A stretch of 15,761 bases of DNA from CAINVV01 sp964506325 (lineage in GTDB: Bacteria > Bacteroidota > Bacteroidia > Bacteroidales > Prolixibacteraceae): assembly GCA_964506325.1 (NCBI GenBank), contig CAZDLO010000083.1:1-15761 (forward strand). Reading direction: 5' to 3'. The translations under genes and the position numbers were made by a program. Under the pieces are notes generated by a model. It searched no databases, had not been told where the DNA came from, and worked only from the letters and a program-made list of their open reading frames with translations. This document shows, piece by piece, positions 1-7,849 of this stretch. Each line of letters starts with the position of its first letter. Positions within the stretch are counted from its first letter, which is position 1.

Positions 1-1599
1 GAACCAGGTCCTTCCGTATTCGACCAGAACTTCGTCCAGGGTGGTCCTGGGAGACCAGAGCAACCGCTGCCACATCCATTGGTTAAAATGGTCGTGGTGG
101 CCGCTGGAATGGGTGATGTCCCCAATACCATAAGGCATCAGGTCATTGAAAACGCGGTAATAATTTCTCGGGCAGGCATAGAAGGAGAGCCTGTTGTAGA
201 CCATCGTCAAAAACTGGTCGGGACGCCTCTCGTAAATCTCATGGCTCCAGTGGGGAGGGTGATTGCCATCCTTATCAGGCCTTGGGTACATCTGGACGAA
301 GGCATGCTGGGCATATTTCCAGTGGGTAATCTCGTTGTAATATACCAGTTTCTGTTGTGGAGGCAACTGATGAAGCAGCTCTTTGGGATAGAGTCCGTAG
401 GGACCGTACCCCGGATAACGGAAAAGGTCCATCCTGTGGTTCTGCCTGTGACCCGGCTGCCAGGAGGCAGCATCTGAACCCGGCCCATATCCCCAGGCCC
501 ACAGCCAATCCCTGGGTTTCTCCTGCAACCAGGCAAGAATGGCTTTATCATCGTTGTTGTCAAATTTTTGGTTGGTAAAAAAAACCCGGCTTTGAGGATG
601 GTATTTATGGATGATTGCTGCCATCTCCTCTACAAGTTTGATAAATATCAGGCCGTAAGGTTTGCACTTGTCACACTCACATCCGCCGCCATCCCCTCCA
701 TAGAACTTAACCAGGTCGAAAGAGGGTGACGAACTGAAATATTTCTCACACTGTTCCAGCATATATTTCCTGGCATCCGGCACGGACAGGCAAACATACC
801 CTTTCCTGCCGATCGATTCCTTCGCTTCCCACCCTGCCGGGATATCGCCTCCTGCCGTGTTCGCACCAAAATCTCCCTGGGTCATCAATCCGAAGGATTT
901 CAGAAAATCATATTCTGCACCTTCACCGGAGGAGAATATATTGGCACCGGCAAGGGCATAGTCAAGTACAACCCGTTGCCGCTCCTTCCCGGTCCAGGGA
1001 CGGGCTTTTGCCAGGCTCAAGGCGATACCGCTCTGCTGGACCTGTGTACCCCGTATCTCAAACGCCGGAGCAGTACGGATATCCAGGTTTCCGGGTATCT
1101 CCAGAAGACCCTTTCTGACAGTTATTTGCCGCAACAACTCGCCAACGGCATAGAGGCATCCGCGCTGGTCGAGGCCTGCGGCTATGACAAGATTCTGACC
1201 AGCATCGCTTCTTAGTAAAAAACCTTCTGGTCCGGGCTCAGTCTCTGACAAAAGAGGGATGCGGTTCTTCCTGAAATAATCGGTCATCTCCTTGAAGCTA
1301 TCCTGCCGGCCAAGAAGGATGAGCAATTGATCCTTTGCCGGACCGGATCCCGGACTTTCAGAAACTATACGCACATCGGCCATGCCAGCCTCTCTCAATC
1401 GGTCTGCAAAGAGATTGACAATATTCAGTTCGACTTTCGAGGCAGATTCGGAATGCTGAACAACAATCCCCTTGTAACCTGAAGCCGTTAACTGTTCTGA
1501 AAAGGCAAGTACAATAACAGCAAGGATCACCGCCCGGCCAAGCCAGCGATGATGAAAATTTTTAAATGCGTTTGCGGGAGTCAACAGAGGTCTTAACAT
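1..1599 (-). CDS. Secreted glycoside-hydrolase-like protein (GH20/GH67-type N-domain, CxCxxC), C-terminus cut by window edge
   Basis: The frame is open for 533 codons from the ATG at 1599 to the left edge with no stop; an in-frame TAG at 1641-1639 fixes the 5' limit and no other ATG lies between, so the start is firm. Residues about 22-41 form a hydrophobic export signal after a basic stretch (WLGRAVILAVIVLAFSEQLTAS). Around residue 140 the segment RGCLYAVGELLRQI resembles the zincin-like N-terminal domain preceding GH20, GH67 and DUF4838 catalytic barrels. A barrel-like region follows with a Gly-rich loop GGDGGGCECDKC (C307, C309, C312; D303), comparable to the DUF4838 CxCxxC motif. Near the edge, a segment ending RLLWSP also fits that group. 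It is probably a surface or periplasmic carbohydrate-active enzyme; the substrate is not readable. It is divergent from the sialidase fusion, suggesting shared glycan use. Alternative: a non-catalytic glycan-binding relative. Coding status is secure; family assignment is moderate. Confidence 0.72.
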   Translation of the reverse strand, partial: MLRPLLTPANAFKNFHHRWLGRAVILAVIVLAFSEQLTASGYKGIVVQHSESASKVELNIVNLFADRLREAGMADVRIVSESPGSGPAKDQLLILLGRQDSFKEMTDYFRKNRIPLLSETEPGPEGFLLRSDAGQNLVIAAGLDQRGCLYAVGELLRQITVRKGLLEIPGNLDIRTAPAFEIRGTQVQQSGIALSLAKARPWTGKERQRVVLDYALAGANIFSSGEGAEYDFLKSFGLMTQGDFGANTAGGDIPAGWEAKESIGRKGYVCLSVPDARKYMLEQCEKYFSSSPSFDLVKFYGGDGGGCECDKCKPYGLIFIKLVEEMAAIIHKYHPQSRVFFTNQKFDNNDDKAILAWLQEKPRDWLWAWGYGPGSDAASWQPGHRQNHRMDLFRYPGYGPYGLYPKELLHQLPPQQKLVYYNEITHWKYAQHAFVQMYPRPDKDGNHPPHWSHEIYERRPDQFLTMVYNRLSFYACPRNYYRVFNDLMPYGIGDITHSSGHHDHFNQWMWQRLLWSPRTTLDEVLVEYGRTWF

Positions 1600-1964
1600 C
1601 GGAAAGCAATTTATTTGATACAACGAAACGGCACAAGGCTAAAAAAGGATAACTCAAATCATACATCCTGATCTGCATGGATTTAGCAATCGATTGATTG
1701 TATTCCATGAAGACTGGAAGATTGAACATCAATACTGTAATTTTAGTAAAAATAACGCAGATTTGGCCTATTCTTATTGACCTGATCCTATAACCAGCGA
1801 GAGAAATCTACGCCGGGAAATACCTTGCCAACGATATTTGCAGAAACTTGGTTTTTAAAAAGGAAATAATGTTTGTAAGTTTGAAAATGAGAGACCAAAT
1901 CCTTTGAATTTTTCCGGGGATACCACTATTCACTTTTTTGAATCACACAGATAATACCTTCGTC
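1600..1964. other. Divergent intergenic region between two exported glycan-active genes
   Basis: About 365 nt without a convincing gene, separating the minus-strand glycoside-hydrolase-like gene from the plus-strand sialidase fusion, so promoters for both must lie here. It is AT-rich. It contains a perfect 10-bp palindrome CAATCGATTG at 1687-1696 and a candidate plus-strand promoter (listed separately). For the minus-strand gene only a weak -7-like match (TATGATTTG, one base too long in the spacer) is seen at 1655-1663. No Shine-Dalgarno precedes either start. Confidence 0.6.
1853..1883 (+). promoter_or_regulatory. Candidate Bacteroidota-type promoter for the sialidase fusion
   Basis: TAAGTTTG at 1876-1883 matches the Bacteroidota -7 consensus TAnnTTTG exactly. 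TTTT at 1853-1856, 19 nt upstream, is a 3-of-4 match to the -33 TTTG. Transcription would start near 1890 and leave a 5' leader of about 75 nt before the ATG at 1965. The motif is short and the region AT-rich, so a chance match is possible. Confidence 0.35.
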
Positions 1965-3875
1965 ATGAGAACTCCGGCGCCTGTATTCCGACTGCTGCTA
2001 ATTGTGACAATCCTGATGGCACTCTGCATCCTGAATGCTGTTGAAGCACAAACCAAGGGAAACCCTGACATTGTTGTCAAACTGCCGGGAGGACTGAAGC
2101 TCGACCTGGTAAAAATTCAGCCCGGTACTTTTCTGATGGGCATGAACCAGGGCGAACAGGATGCCTATCCCAACAAGGAAAACCCCCGGCATCCCGTGAC
2201 ACTTTCCCATGGATTCCTGATGGGAAAATATGAGGTGACCAAGGAACAGTGGCAGTCAGTTATGGGAACGACACCCTGGGCCGGAAAGAGTTACACACAG
2301 AACGATCCGGGCACTCCGGCTGTCTATATCTCCTGGAACGATGCCCTTTCCTTTGTAAAGAAATTGTCGGACCTGACCGGAAAGACATTCCGGCTGCCGA
2401 CTGAGGCAGAATGGGAATATGCCTGCAGGGCCGGTACCCAGACCCGTTTTTACTGGGGTGATGACCCGTATTATGCTGAAATTACCAGGCAGGCATGGTG
2501 GCGGGGCAACACCGTTGTAACGAAAGACAAATATGCCCGAAAAGTTGGCCGGTTTCCTGCCAATCCGTGGGGCTTGTATGACATGAGCGGCAATGTTTCG
2601 GAATGGTGCCAGGATTGGCACGGCTATTACCCGGAGGGTCCGGCGCAGGACCCTCAAGGTCCTGTAACTGCCGAACACCGCGTATTACGCGGGGGGAGCT
2701 GGATCTCCATGGGCGGCCACTGCCGGTCGGCCCGCAGACACCATGAACTGCCTGCCATGGCACACAGCGACTTCGGACTAAGGGTTGTGATGACTGAAAT
2801 AGACACCGCTCAGACCGGAGCACCTGAATCTTTCAACCTCTTTGTCTGTGGCACGGAAGGAGTAAATACCTACCGCATTCCGTCGATGATCCTGGCTCCG
2901 GACAATACCCTCCTGGCTTTCTGCGAGGCCAGGAAAGAGGCCATTACCGATGCAAGTCCGACGGACATGATACTTAAGCGAAGTGTCGACGGCGGACGTA
3001 CCTGGCTGCCCACCCAGGTGCTCGTTAAAGGCACGGGCAATGAAGCACTGATGAATCCGTGCCCCGTAATTGACCGTTCGAACAACCGTATTCTGCTGTA
3101 TTGCATTGATGCACATAAGTATGGGGATAACAAGCACCGCCAATTACTGCTTACCAGTGATGACAACGGTATATCATGGACTGAACCGGTTGACCTGGCC
3201 CGTGTAACAAAAAACCACAACAACAGTTTCGTCAGCGGACCAGGCATTGGTATCCAGCTGCGAAGCGGCCGGCTGGTCATTCCAGGATACCTGGGTTTGC
3301 CCGACGAAGAGATCGAGGAGAACAACTACTCCTGCGTGGTTTACAGTGACGACCAAGGGAAGACCTGGACACAGGGGAGCCTTGTCGGAGAACTTTCAGA
3401 TGAGAGCCAGGCCATCGAACTGAATAATGGCACCCTCATGATCAATATGCGCGGAAATATGGGAATGAGTTGCCGCGGCGTGGCAACCAGCAGGGATGGC
3501 GGTTCCACCTGGTCGGCGGTACGGTGGGACAGGGCTCTCAATGAGTGTCCCTGCCAGGCCAGCCTGGTAAGATACAGTTCTGCAGAAAAAGAAAAGAAAG
3601 ACCGGATACTTTTTGCCAATCCGGACAATTCGGGAGAGAAATTCGGCATCCTGGACCGCACGAAACTTACAGTAAGGATGAGTTATGATGAAGGACAAAC
3701 CTGGCCGGTTAAAAAACTCATTCATGCCGGTCCATCCTCCTATTCCACTATGGTCAGGCTGCCCGACGGCAATATCGGACTGCTGTTCGAGGGCGGAGAA
3801 AAACACAGGCGGGAATGGATAAAATTTGTCCGCTTCTCCCTCGAATGGCTCACAGACGGGAAAGACAGACTTTAA
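1965..3875 (+). CDS. Secreted FGE/SUMF1-like domain fused to GH33 exo-sialidase
   Basis: The likely start is the ATG at 1965 (636 aa): it opens with a classical signal peptide (MRTPAPVFRLLLIVTILMAL, cleavage near VEA|QT). A TTG nine codons upstream is less likely. Residues about 36-276 are a formylglycine-generating-enzyme-like domain, with PGTFLMG, RLPTEAEWEYACRAG, GLYDMSGNVSEW and RVLRGGSW. The segment after GGSW has a single Cys (C253); the position of the other copper-binding Cys of true FGEs is Ser (S248), so sulfatase-activating oxidase activity is doubtful. Residues about 290-636 are a six-bladed sialidase: RIP arginine (R304), EAR, five Asp-boxes (SVDGGRTW, SDDNGISW, SDDQGKTW, SRDGGSTW, SYDEGQTW), SDESQAIEL acid region (probable E480), NMRG arginine (R496) and YSTMVRLPDG (probable Tyr nucleophile Y593). 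It should release terminal sialic acid from host glycans, outside the cytoplasm (EC 3.2.1.18). It may be non-enzymatic in the first half and catalytic in the second. Confidence 0.88.
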   Translation: MRTPAPVFRLLLIVTILMALCILNAVEAQTKGNPDIVVKLPGGLKLDLVKIQPGTFLMGMNQGEQDAYPNKENPRHPVTLSHGFLMGKYEVTKEQWQSVMGTTPWAGKSYTQNDPGTPAVYISWNDALSFVKKLSDLTGKTFRLPTEAEWEYACRAGTQTRFYWGDDPYYAEITRQAWWRGNTVVTKDKYARKVGRFPANPWGLYDMSGNVSEWCQDWHGYYPEGPAQDPQGPVTAEHRVLRGGSWISMGGHCRSARRHHELPAMAHSDFGLRVVMTEIDTAQTGAPESFNLFVCGTEGVNTYRIPSMILAPDNTLLAFCEARKEAITDASPTDMILKRSVDGGRTWLPTQVLVKGTGNEALMNPCPVIDRSNNRILLYCIDAHKYGDNKHRQLLLTSDDNGISWTEPVDLARVTKNHNNSFVSGPGIGIQLRSGRLVIPGYLGLPDEEIEENNYSCVVYSDDQGKTWTQGSLVGELSDESQAIELNNGTLMINMRGNMGMSCRGVATSRDGGSTWSAVRWDRALNECPCQASLVRYSSAEKEKKDRILFANPDNSGEKFGILDRTKLTVRMSYDEGQTWPVKKLIHAGPSSYSTMVRLPDGNIGLLFEGGEKHRREWIKFVRFSLEWLTDGKDRL

Positions 3876-3934
3876 CGAAAATACTGCAAAAGCGGGGCCT
3901 TTAAAATTACGGGCCTGTTGCTATGATATGGCAG
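3876..3934. terminator. Short convergent intergenic gap with weak GC hairpin
   Basis: The sialidase fusion and the aminotransferase converge over 59 nt. GGGGCC at 3894-3899 can pair with GGCCTG at 3912-3917 over about five pairs with a 12-nt loop, and only short T runs follow on either strand. This may act as a weak bidirectional terminator, but the stem is poor. Confidence 0.22.
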
Positions 3935-4753
3935 CTATTCCATGATCAAGGTACGGATGGCACTCGTCACTGCCCCGATCCTGCCGTTGGCAATTACTTT
4001 AGAATCAATCTTAATAACAGACAGGACCCCTTTGGTGGTACTGGTAATAAATACCTCGTCGGCAGCCAGCAACTCACTGATTTTAAAGTCTTTTATCCGA
4101 ATATCAAAGCCCTGCAGCTGCAAAATCCTTTTACGTGTCACACCTTCCAGCATCCTGGATTTCGGGGTATACACCACCTGATCCTTTACGTAAAAAATGT
4201 TGCTCCTGGAGCATTCGCGGACCCAGTTTCTGTCCAGGTAGAGGACTTCAGCTGTATGGTTCTCTGCCAGAATCCCGGATAAACTCACTGAGCGGATGTA
4301 ATTGATCGTCTTTGCTCCGGGAATTTCACGCTGGTACCTGCTGGTAATGAGACTGCCACCGTTCTTCCATGCCTCCGGCCATTTGATTTCATAGGGTTTA
4401 TTGATGATGACCAGCAAGGATTTTCCGGGCATGAGCGTAAAATCATCCGGAGAAATACCCCCGGTCAGCATGATTTTTATGGAAGAATTCCCGATGCTGT
4501 TTTTACTGATCAGATGAAGGACCATCTCCGAAAGCTCGTCCTTGGTATAGGCCAGCTGAAGATTCATCAGGGCTGCTGATTTGATGAACCTGTCGAGGTG
4601 AAATGACAAAAATGGAGGTATGTTGTTCCTCACCAGGAAAAAATCGAAGATTCCGTATCCCCTTTGGATGATCAGGTCAGAAACAGGAAGGCAGGATTGG
4701 TTAAAAGGAACAAATTCGCCATTGATAGCTGTAAAATTGTTTTCCATATTCAT
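3935..4753 (-). CDS. PLP-dependent class IV aminotransferase (BCAT / D-AAT / ADC-lyase superfamily)
   Basis: 272 aa, slightly short but normal for fold-type IV PLP enzymes. Visible landmarks are the N-terminal RGYGIFDF segment (about 31-38), the catalytic lysine in GAKTINYIRS (K148), ECSRSNIFYV with the PLP-ring glutamate (E180), the TPKSRMLEGVTRKRIL phosphate-region segment (about 196-211) and DEVFITSTTKG (about 232-242). It is cytosolic: no signal peptide or membrane segment. Substrate cannot be told from sequence; branched-chain or D-amino-acid transaminase and aminodeoxychorismate lyase (pabC-like) are all possible. Its ATG lies 2 nt after the stop of the LhgO gene, so the two are almost certainly co-transcribed and translationally coupled. 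An internal ATG at codon 3 is an alternative start. Family call is firm; specific activity is open. Confidence 0.85.
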   Translation of the reverse strand: MNMENNFTAINGEFVPFNQSCLPVSDLIIQRGYGIFDFFLVRNNIPPFLSFHLDRFIKSAALMNLQLAYTKDELSEMVLHLISKNSIGNSSIKIMLTGGISPDDFTLMPGKSLLVIINKPYEIKWPEAWKNGGSLITSRYQREIPGAKTINYIRSVSLSGILAENHTAEVLYLDRNWVRECSRSNIFYVKDQVVYTPKSRMLEGVTRKRILQLQGFDIRIKDFKISELLAADEVFITSTTKGVLSVIKIDSKVIANGRIGAVTSAIRTLIME

Positions 4754-4755
4754 TT

Positions 4756-5958
4756 TTATGATGTTTTCAAAATATAATTTTCCACCACCCAGGCGGCGAA
4801 GGGGAAACAGCAGGTGAAGGCAGGCGATACGGCATTCAACACATGCACTGAATCGTTGTCTCCCTCAACCACAAAATCCATGATCAGCTCCCTGGTTTGT
4901 TTGTTCAGTAACTGGGCCCGGATCCCCGGCCTTCCCCATTCGCTGAAGCCATTGACATCTATTTTCCGGACAAGCCCACGAGCAAGGCCCGCAAACCAGG
5001 TGCGGTTGTATTTCCTGATTTCTTCCAGGGCTATATTCCTGAATCCAAAAGAGTTCCTGATGAACAGTGAGGCTTCCCACGATAAGATACCGGCCATTTC
5101 CGAAGCATTGAAACGATCGAAGCCATGGTAGTTCTCCCGCCAGAAGGCTGGGGTGGAGGTCGGACCGATTTTTACTTTTCCGTCGACTGTCACGGTAAAG
5201 TGCACACCCAGCCAGGGATTCTTCAGGTTGGGTACCGGGTACACGTTGGTGGAAACCGGGATATCGTCTCCATGGTATTTAAGATAGACCCCTTTAAAGG
5301 GGATGATGGTATATTTTTCAGAATAGCCGAAATCACCTGCCACTTTATCTGCGTACAATCCGGCAGCGTTGATGATTTTGGTGGCAGTCATAGTTCTTCC
5401 CAAAGTGGTTTTAATGCGGTTCCCCTCCGTCCTGGATTGATACCCCTCCCCGAAGAAAAACACAACTCCGGCGGAAAGGAGTTCGTTTTTTATCGCCTGT
5501 GTAACCTCTACCGGATCGACGGTAGCTGTGGTAGGTGAATACAGCGCATTTTTAAATGTTTTAACATTGGGATCAATCTCAAGCAATTGCCTTTCATCGA
5601 TCATCTGTACTTCAACCCCATTCGCCCCGGCCCTTTTTTCAAGTTCAAAAAGTGCAGGCAGTTCGCTTTCGTCTTTTGCTACCACGACTTTTTTACACTC
5701 ATTGATTTTCAGATTATTGGCATAGCAATATTCACGCATCTGCCTGTTGCCATCCCTGGTGAGTTTTGCTTTCAGCGTATCTGCAGAATAGTAAAAACCG
5801 GCATGAAGGACTCCACTGTTCCGGCCGCTTCCATGGAAAGCCACATCTGTCTCCTTTTCCAGCACGGCAATTTCAGAGCCGGGAAACCTTTTCCTCAGCT
5901 CCCTGGCAATGGATAAGCCTACAACACCGGCGCCAATAATCAGGTAATCAAAATGCAT
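4756..5958 (-). CDS. lhgO: L-2-hydroxyglutarate dehydrogenase/oxidase, FAD-dependent (LhgO family)
   Basis: 400 aa, the usual family length. The N-terminus is a Rossmann FAD-binding motif, YLIIGAGVVGLSIAREL (GxGxxG at 9-14) with the ribose-binding acidic residue at E34. Then comes the family signature HGSGRNSGVLHAGFYY (residues about 42-57), conserved in LhgO/L2HGDH of the DAO superfamily. The C-terminus carries the VHVLNAVSPAFT segment near 378-389. The family oxidises L-2-hydroxyglutarate to 2-oxoglutarate, passing electrons through FAD to quinones (E. coli LhgO) or oxygen; it acts at the inner face of the cytoplasmic membrane or in the cytosol. It lies 64 nt downstream of the M2 peptidase and 2 nt before an aminotransferase that may use the 2-oxoglutarate made here (inference). 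A good Shine-Dalgarno supports the start. Glycerol-3-phosphate dehydrogenase-like relatives are the main alternative, but the signature favours LhgO. Confidence 0.88.
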   Translation of the reverse strand: MHFDYLIIGAGVVGLSIARELRKRFPGSEIAVLEKETDVAFHGSGRNSGVLHAGFYYSADTLKAKLTRDGNRQMREYCYANNLKINECKKVVVAKDESELPALFELEKRAGANGVEVQMIDERQLLEIDPNVKTFKNALYSPTTATVDPVEVTQAIKNELLSAGVVFFFGEGYQSRTEGNRIKTTLGRTMTATKIINAAGLYADKVAGDFGYSEKYTIIPFKGVYLKYHGDDIPVSTNVYPVPNLKNPWLGVHFTVTVDGKVKIGPTSTPAFWRENYHGFDRFNASEMAGILSWEASLFIRNSFGFRNIALEEIRKYNRTWFAGLARGLVRKIDVNGFSEWGRPGIRAQLLNKQTRELIMDFVVEGDNDSVHVLNAVSPAFTCCFPFAAWVVENYILKTS

Positions 5959-5963
5959 CTGTT

Positions 5964-5967
5964 CTCC
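5964..5967 (-). promoter_or_regulatory. Shine-Dalgarno of the lhgO gene
   Basis: On the minus strand GGAG lies 5 nt before the ATG at 5958, which fixes the start. This is worth noting because most genes in the window have no recognisable Shine-Dalgarno. Confidence 0.65.
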
Positions 5968-6022
5968 GGGTATTGACCAAATTCATGTTTTTTGGGATCA
6001 GTGATTCGATGAAGGGTACCTG

Positions 6023-7693
6023 TTACTCCACAAACTGCTTTGCATAATATTTTGCAGTCAGCTTCTCACCTGTGGCCTTTTCAATCATGTCATTCCAGGT
6101 ATAACGTGCACCCGGCAGAAACACCTTTTCGCGTAAATAATCCCCGACGGCCTTTTCGCCGACAAGTGACGACTTTTGGGTGACATTGGCAGTCATGTAG
6201 CAATACAGCTGGGATGCCAGGAGTTCGCCCAGGAGATAATTATGGTAGTAACACGGATAAAGGGCAATATGGATTTTGGTGGCCCAGTCGGGCATGTTCC
6301 GCCCTTCCGGCTTTTTAATCATCTGGTACTTCTCAACCATCTCCCACCACAATGAATTCAGGTCCTGGTCGGGATTTTCATACATCGACTTTTCAAAACG
6401 GTACATGACCTGGGCCCAGCGGCTGAATACCAGCATCTGGAGACGGAGTGATTTTCTGCTCACTTCAGCGACCTTCTCCTTTTCTCTGGCATCAATAATG
6501 CCCATATCGAGCATCCATCCCGGGTCTGTGGCCATGCGGCCAAACATGTTGGCAATGGCCTCTGTGGTAAAGGTATGGGCAGCATCCCGGAGGGTGAAAG
6601 GGAGTGTCATATCATTGTAATAGGAATATACGCCGTGGCCCAGCTCATGGAGGATGGTGTTCATCCAGTAGGAGTCGGGACGGATATTGTCCAGTGTGCG
6701 GACATCCCCTGCACGGTCTATATCAGTACAAAAGGCATGCTGATTTTTCCCGGGCTTCCCGTAGAGGTCGCTTTTGGCGAGGATGGCATCCACGTTGAGC
6801 CCTATTCCGTCGTAGAATGCAGCCACCAGTTTAACCGGATCCTGGTTGCTGTAATACTGGTCAAAATCCACCGGATAGATTTCGGGGGCCTCCTGGAAGT
6901 ACCTGTTCTGGTAGTGCCATGGCCTGAGTTCCCCTGGCTTTATTCCGTATCTTTTGGCAAAATAGCTGTCAATATCGGACTTGAGTTGCGCGAAATTTGC
7001 TCCTGTAAGAACATCGAGTTCATCAAAGGTAGCTGTCACCTGGGCTGGATCCTGTCCCGAAAGTTTGAGGCTCATCTCGTGATAGTTGCCAAAGCCAAGA
7101 TTGTGCGCGATAAGGTTCCGTTGTTTCACGAGCTTAACGATATCGTCAGCAACCACCGGCCCGATTTGCTTATGCGCTTCCCAGGCAGCCTGAAGTTCAG
7201 CACTAGATTTGGACTCCCTGAGGATATCCTCAACCTGGTTGTCGGTAAGTTCCTTACCATCCACTTTCACCCTGAAATTCAGGTATTTTTTGTTGATATC
7301 TGTTTCCATCCTGAGCTTTATGGCGATAAGGCTTGTATCCACCTGCTTTCCAAGATAACTGTCATAAATAAGCTCCAGCTGGCGCAGCAGAACGGGATCC
7401 TTAACCTCTCCGGACTCTTTGATCTCTTTAAGTTCTGCAAAAGCCTTCTTGTCGGTGTACAATTCATCAAAACCGAAGGCTGCCTTTTCGCTTTTGGCCA
7501 GGTCACCGTCGGAGCCGGTGATATTTGCATTCCACGATGTGAGGGCTGATTCCTTGTAAAGAGGAATCATTTTTGCATCGTAGGCTGTAAGGAATGTTTT
7601 GATTCTGTTTTCCATTTTTTCCTGTTTGGTGGTGCAAGACGTTGCCATTATAAGAGTTAATATTATAACAGTCAATAGTTTAAAATTTCTCAT
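6023..7693 (-). CDS. M2-family (ACE-like) zinc metallopeptidase, lipoprotein
   Basis: 556 aa. The N-terminus is a lipoprotein signal (MRNFKLLTVIILTLIMATSC) with the lipobox Cys at 20, so the protein should be lipid-anchored in the outer or inner membrane facing the periplasm or surface. The zinc site is HELGH at 349-353 with the third ligand E378 in TTEAIANMFG. The stretch between, with LPFTLRDAA, aligns well with the angiotensin-converting-enzyme pattern (LP, R, A, F, EAI), but the second-His-to-Glu distance is 25 residues against 24 in human ACE, one residue longer. The C-terminus (FLPGARYTWNDMIEKATGE) also fits this clan MA(E) group. The expected role is dipeptidyl carboxypeptidase activity on imported or surface peptides. 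It is first in a probable operon with lhgO and the aminotransferase. M3 oligopeptidases share HExGH and the 25-residue spacing and are the main alternative. The 5' signal is weak (GAAAG 2 nt before ATG). Confidence 0.85.
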   Translation of the reverse strand: MRNFKLLTVIILTLIMATSCTTKQEKMENRIKTFLTAYDAKMIPLYKESALTSWNANITGSDGDLAKSEKAAFGFDELYTDKKAFAELKEIKESGEVKDPVLLRQLELIYDSYLGKQVDTSLIAIKLRMETDINKKYLNFRVKVDGKELTDNQVEDILRESKSSAELQAAWEAHKQIGPVVADDIVKLVKQRNLIAHNLGFGNYHEMSLKLSGQDPAQVTATFDELDVLTGANFAQLKSDIDSYFAKRYGIKPGELRPWHYQNRYFQEAPEIYPVDFDQYYSNQDPVKLVAAFYDGIGLNVDAILAKSDLYGKPGKNQHAFCTDIDRAGDVRTLDNIRPDSYWMNTILHELGHGVYSYYNDMTLPFTLRDAAHTFTTEAIANMFGRMATDPGWMLDMGIIDAREKEKVAEVSRKSLRLQMLVFSRWAQVMYRFEKSMYENPDQDLNSLWWEMVEKYQMIKKPEGRNMPDWATKIHIALYPCYYHNYLLGELLASQLYCYMTANVTQKSSLVGEKAVGDYLREKVFLPGARYTWNDMIEKATGEKLTAKYYAKQFVE

Positions 7694-7817
7694 AGCTTTC
7701 AGGTATAGTGTGTGAAATTAATGAAAACAAGATGCGAACCGGAGATTACGAAGTTAATCAGCTTTGGTGATATTCAAATCTTATGGACTATTAAAATCCA
7801 GGTCGGTGCTAAAGAAT

Positions 7818-7849
7818 AAAGCACCTGCACTTTTACGCGCAGGTGCTTT
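7818..7849. terminator. Perfect 11-bp stem hairpin flanked by A and T runs (bidirectional terminator-like)
   Basis: AAAGCACCTGC (7818-7828) and GCAGGTGCTTT (7839-7849) are perfect reverse complements with a 10-nt loop. The plus strand continues with T-rich sequence and the minus strand with TTTATTCTTT. It may end the minus-strand propeller operon, whose stop is about 295 nt upstream, and shield the M2 peptidase gene. A second GGTGCT at 7805-7810 can pair with the same AGCACC arm, giving an alternative smaller hairpin. Confidence 0.6.

Noticed and set aside
207..869. Short minus-strand frames that suggested a broken gene
   Set aside because: Triplet-by-triplet reading of 1-1599 shows one uninterrupted frame with plausible protein; the short frames are shadows.
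1938..1964. TTG start extending the sialidase fusion by nine residues
   Set aside because: The ATG at 1965 begins a clean signal peptide; the TTG adds a polar segment in front of it and has no Shine-Dalgarno.
2077..2790. A functional sulfatase-activating FGE
   Set aside because: One of the two copper-ligand cysteine positions is Ser and no sulfatase gene is visible in the window.
6575..7549. 324-codon plus-strand open frame
   Set aside because: It is antisense to the M2 peptidase, whose zinc motif, lipobox and length are convincing; no domain is recognisable on the plus strand.
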